Assembly: GCA_900556095.1 (NCBI GenBank)
Contig: USNU01000002.1
Location: forward strand, 1 to 17,820
DNA from: an uncultured Bacteroidales bacterium
GTDB lineage: Bacteria; Bacteroidota; Bacteroidia; Bacteroidales; Paludibacteraceae
Length of the DNA: 17,820 nt
Reading direction: 5' to 3'
Shown one piece after another: positions 15,272 through 17,820 of the stretch. The notes beneath the pieces are model-generated. The model did not search any database and was not told where the DNA came from. It worked only from the letters and a program-made list of their open reading frames with translations. Position numbers and translations under genes: made by a program. The stretch's first letter is position 1. The number at the start of each line of letters is the position of its first letter.

Positions 15272-15304
15272 TTGCTCAAATATCATTTTTTTTTTGTACC
15301 TTTG
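15272..15304 (+). promoter_or_regulatory. Promoter of the GT5-like gene and DUF4270 operon
   Basis: TACCTTTG at 15297-15304 is a perfect -7 box on the + strand, followed by GCAGTAC. A TTG at 15272-15274 lies 22 bases upstream as a partial -33 box, with a run of ten T in the spacer. The leader to the ATG at 15336 is about 25 bases. It is divergent to the panC promoter. Confidence 0.6.
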
Positions 15305-15335
15305 CAGTACAATACCGTACATTAACTCAAAATTT

Positions 15336-16154
15336 ATGCTTATGAAAGAGCCGAACCGCATCCTGTTTATCTCTCAAGAGATATACCCTTATTTGGCAGA
15401 AGAGACCCCTATCCGCATGTTGAATCGTCAGTTACCTGAATTATTCCAAGCCAACGGATATGAGACTCGCACTTTTATGCCCAAGTTCGGCGAAATCAAT
15501 GAGCGCAGAAACCAGTTGCATGAAGTGATACGCTTGTCGGGTATGAACTTGATTATCGAGGATACCGACCACCCGTTGCTGATAAAGGTAGCAAGTATTC
15601 AATCGGCACGCATACAGATATACTTTATCGACAACGACGACCTGTTCCACCGTCGCAAAGGTGTGGTGGACGCGCATGGGACGGAATATCCAGACAACGA
15701 CGATCGTTGTATCTTCTATGCCCGCGGTGCTATTGAGACGGTAAAGAAACTGCGTTGGACACCGAATATTATCCAATGTTCGGGTTGGATGTCTGCGTTG
15801 GCTCCGCTGTACCTGAAAAAAGCGTATGCCGACGAGCCATTCTTCAAAGACTCGAAAATCGTATTAGCCATCAATGATGACGAATACAAGACGCCTTTTG
15901 GCACAAAGTTTGCTAAGAAACTGCTGATTGACGGTGTATCATCCAACGATGTACGCAGTATTGCGGGATTTCCTGTGGGGTATGAGGAATTGATGCGTCT
16001 GGCAGTGGACTATTCGGATGCAGTGGTATTCACCCGCCCGAATGTGAACCAACGACTGATGAACTATGTCGAGACCAGCCGCAAGCCGATAATGCCCTAC
16101 AAAGAAGATACACCCAATACGGCTTATTTGGACTTTTATAACAGTTTGCTTTGA
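15336..16154 (+). CDS. Short GT5 glycogen/starch synthase-like protein, N-terminal domain only
   Basis: A 272-residue protein matching the N-terminal (starch-synthase catalytic) domain of GT5 glycogen synthases: 'RILFISQEIYPYL' at the front, 'RTFMPKFGEINERRNQLHEV' in the middle, 'IYFIDNDDLFHRRKG', 'DDRCIFYARGAIETVKKL', and 'WTPNIIQCSGWMSALAPLYL'. The second GT-B domain that binds ADP-glucose in full-length enzymes (about 470-480 residues) is absent. The N-terminal KxGGL loop is also missing: the sequence after the first strand reads 'AEETPIRMLNRQLPE'. Bacteroidota carry this short form next to panC and it is usually annotated as glycogen synthase, but catalysis looks doubtful. ATG at 15336 is used; a second ATG at 15342 is equally possible. 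DUF4270 starts five bases after the stop. Confidence 0.8.
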   Translation: MLMKEPNRILFISQEIYPYLAEETPIRMLNRQLPELFQANGYETRTFMPKFGEINERRNQLHEVIRLSGMNLIIEDTDHPLLIKVASIQSARIQIYFIDNDDLFHRRKGVVDAHGTEYPDNDDRCIFYARGAIETVKKLRWTPNIIQCSGWMSALAPLYLKKAYADEPFFKDSKIVLAINDDEYKTPFGTKFAKKLLIDGVSSNDVRSIAGFPVGYEELMRLAVDYSDAVVFTRPNVNQRLMNYVETSRKPIMPYKEDTPNTAYLDFYNSLL

Positions 16155-16159
16155 TATAT

Positions 16160-17380
16160 ATGACGAAACGTCTGTTAGGTATATTGTGTTGCGGGTTGGT
16201 GTGCCTGCTTGCCGGTTGCAAAGGGGATATTACCGATGCAGGTAGCGGTGTGTTGGACGAAGGCGATGCTATCGTAGTGAAAGCCGATACTTTCTCGTTG
16301 AATTCAGGAATAATTGAGTGTCGGCACATCATCTCCTCGCCAGACTCATTCCTATTGGGAGAAATCGAGACCAAGTATGGTGTCTTGCGTGCGGACGTGC
16401 TGACCCAGTTGGCTTGCCCTGTGGGGTATCAGTACCCGGACAATGCGGTAATAGACTCGGTTTGTATGTTCTTTTATTATCGTTCTTGGGAAGGTGATGA
16501 CAACTCTCCTATGTCGGTAAATGTGTACGAGATCGACCGCAAAGAATTGGAATACACTCCCGCAAAGCCATACAAAACCGATCTGAACATATCCGACTAT
16601 TGCAGTCTGGCGGATTCGACATCTCTGCTCTATAACGACCGCCTCGTGGTAGCAAAAGAGATGATCGACTCGGTATATAATTCTTCCACCGGTACATATC
16701 TGCCTATGGTGCGCTGCCGCCTGAAAGACAGTTTTACGCAGCGTTTTGCAAAAATGCGTCAATACTCCGACCAGGATGAGTTTAACCGTTTCTTCAAGGG
16801 ACTATATATCACCTCCACATTCGGTAGCAGTACCATTCTCAATTTGTCGGACATCAGTATGGGGGTTTATTACCATTTTTCTTATGAGAAAGCCGGTAAA
16901 GACACCACGGGGAACGACGTAAAGGGCTTTTATGCCAACTCCGAGGTGCGCCAACTCAACCGTTTCGACTATCTGAACAGGAAAGAGGTAATCGAAGAGT
17001 TGCAAAAAGACAGCAATACCTACAACTATATCGTGGCACCGGCAGGCTTGTACACGCGCATGGATTTCCCTATGAAACAGATGAAAGATGTGATATCCAA
17101 AAATCTGATTTATAAAGAACAACAGAAACGCGAGTATGTCAATCTGGCGGAACTTCGTGTGGAGGTGCTGAATGTCTTTACCGGATCATCGTCGGATATC
17201 ACCCCCGAAGACTGGTTGCAACCGGCGTCCTATATGCTGCTTATCAAAGAAAGCAGTATGGAGCGTTTTTTCCGGCAGAAAGAACTGCCGTCCGATACGG
17301 TAGCAATACTAAGCGCACTGACCTCGGGCGTGGATAGCGAGGGACAGACCATCTACTACTACACCTACGATATGTCCACG
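16160..17380 (+). CDS. DUF4270 lipoprotein, 3' end replaced at the chimeric junction
   Basis: About 407 residues of a DUF4270-family lipoprotein. The ATG at 16160 opens a lipoprotein signal, MTKRLLGILCCGLVCLLAGC, with lipobox LAGC and acylated Cys20. The mature start 'LDEGDAIVVKADTFSLNS' and later 'YPDNAVIDSVCMFFYYRSW', 'FFKGLYITSTFGSSTILNLS' and 'YIVAPAGLYTRMDFPMKQ' fit DUF4270. The gene lies directly after the GT5-like gene, the same order as in Bacteroides. Function is unknown; an outer-membrane location is inferred. The reading stays open through the junction into unrelated metallo-beta-lactamase sequence and to the window end (553 complete codons in all). The native C-terminus, normally some tens of residues more, is missing. 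The end given is approximate: Bacteroidales-like sequence runs to about 'YYYTYDMST'. Confidence 0.8.
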
Positions 17381-17395
17381 GAGCCCAGCATCTTC
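17370..17395 (+). other. Probable chimeric assembly junction
   Basis: Left of here codon use is mixed and the product is DUF4270. Right of here the third codon positions are almost all G or C and the product is an RNA-processing metallo-beta-lactamase fragment. The homology changes between 'TYDMST' and 'IFSGDLGN', within about 25 bases. Confidence 0.75.
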
Positions 17396-17820
17396 TCCGG
17401 CGATCTGGGCAACGTGGATCAGCCCATCATCCGGAACCCCCAGTTCTTCACCGGGGCAGACTATGTGGTGATGGAGAGTACCTACGGCGACCGCAACCAC
17501 ACGGAGGTGTGGAGCTATACTGACGAGCTGGCCCAGATCATCGACGAGACACTGGGCCGGGGCGGCAACGTGGTGATCCCCGCCTTCGCCGTGGGCCGCA
17601 CCCAGGAGCTGCTGTACTTTATCCGGGAGATCAAGGATAAGAATCTGGTGAAGTCCGTGAAGGACTTCCCGGTGTATGTGGACAGTCCTCTGGCCAAGCG
17701 GGCCACCACCATCTTCTGCGGCGACCTGCGGGGCTATCTGGACGAGGAGGCGCTGGCGCTGGTGCAGGACGGCACCCATATGTTCAACTTCCCCGGCCTG
17801 CACTTGACGGAGACGGTGGA
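17381..17820 (+). CDS. RNA-processing MBL-fold/beta-CASP hydrolase, internal fragment (Clostridia-like)
   Basis: About 146 residues, open at both ends, in the same frame as the DUF4270 gene. The sequence 'FSGDLGNVDQPIIRNPQFF', 'ADYVVMESTYGDRNH', 'GGNVVIPAFAVGRTQELLYF' and 'FPVYVDSPLAKRATTIF' is characteristic of metallo-beta-lactamase proteins with a beta-CASP domain that act on RNA. FSGDLG holds the motif-4 metal-binding Asp and ESTYG leads into beta-CASP. The N-terminal HxHxDH metal site is absent, so this piece cannot be a working enzyme as assembled. Strong GC bias at third positions (CTG, GTG, ACC, GGC) and the wording of the motifs point to a Clostridia/Oscillospiraceae relative rather than Bacteroidales. 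The source assignment is from memory of the family, without a search. Confidence 0.75.

Noticed and set aside
15196..15279. N-terminal extension of PanC to 15279
   Set aside because: The extension would be translated through the -7 box and adds 28 residues not found in PanC; the ATG at 15195 gives the normal family start.
14404..15345. Long open frame on the + strand opposite panC
   Set aside because: It is antisense to a complete panC and crosses the divergent promoter region; the peptide has no recognisable domain.
16160..17820. A genuine DUF4270-metallo-beta-lactamase fusion protein
   Set aside because: The MBL part begins after its essential N-terminal metal motif, the lipoprotein part is cut before its end, and codon use changes abruptly at the boundary. 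An in-frame misjoin happens by chance one time in three.

Overview
The window looks like a gut-type Bacteroidales (Bacteroidota) chromosome segment from a metagenome assembly. Support for this: the housekeeping proteins are Bacteroidota-like; the gene order matches known Bacteroidota neighbourhoods (an HD phosphohydrolase upstream of lpxD; panC divergent from a short GT5 'glycogen synthase' that is followed by a DUF4270 lipoprotein gene); and several start regions carry the Bacteroidota sigma-ABfr promoter, TTTG - about 20 nt - TAnnTTTG. The last ~440 bases do not belong to this genome. Near position 17370-17390 the sequence switches to GC-rich DNA with Clostridia-like codon use that encodes the middle of an RNA-processing metallo-beta-lactamase, so the contig is probably chimeric there.

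Layout. Everything from 1 to 15195 reads leftward (- strand). 1-117 is the 5' end of lpxD. 245-2334 is a tightly coupled pair: an outer-membrane beta-barrel gene whose stop overlaps the start of an HD phosphohydrolase gene. 2486-3904 is pyruvate kinase (pyk). 3905-4300 holds no protein gene but contains tRNA-Leu(UAA) with its own promoter and terminator, a leader hairpin before pyk and the terminator of mdh. 4301-5242 is malate dehydrogenase (mdh). 5353-11604 is a block of three large secreted proteins, each with a signal peptide, Ig-like and other extracellular modules, and a C-terminal tail resembling type IX secretion (T9SS) sorting domains. 11682-14134 is proS and pdxB, overlapping by one base. 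14338-15195 is panC. From a divergent promoter region at 15196-15335 the + strand carries a GT5-like protein (15336-16154) and a DUF4270 lipoprotein (16160 to the junction).

Working together: pyk and mdh are central carbon metabolism; pdxB (vitamin B6), panC (pantothenate) and proS are biosynthesis and translation; lpxD and the beta-barrel concern the outer membrane; the secreted trio is accessory surface or extracellular material.

The most unusual structure is non-coding. Upstream of both lpxD and pdxB, in the same orientation and order, lie five tandem heptamers (TAATTCA-like) starting 5-6 bases before a GTG start codon, and further upstream three or four tandem 11-mers made of a fixed 7-mer plus 4 variable bases. 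No complete new multi-gene system is evident; the repeat architecture is the best candidate for something undescribed.
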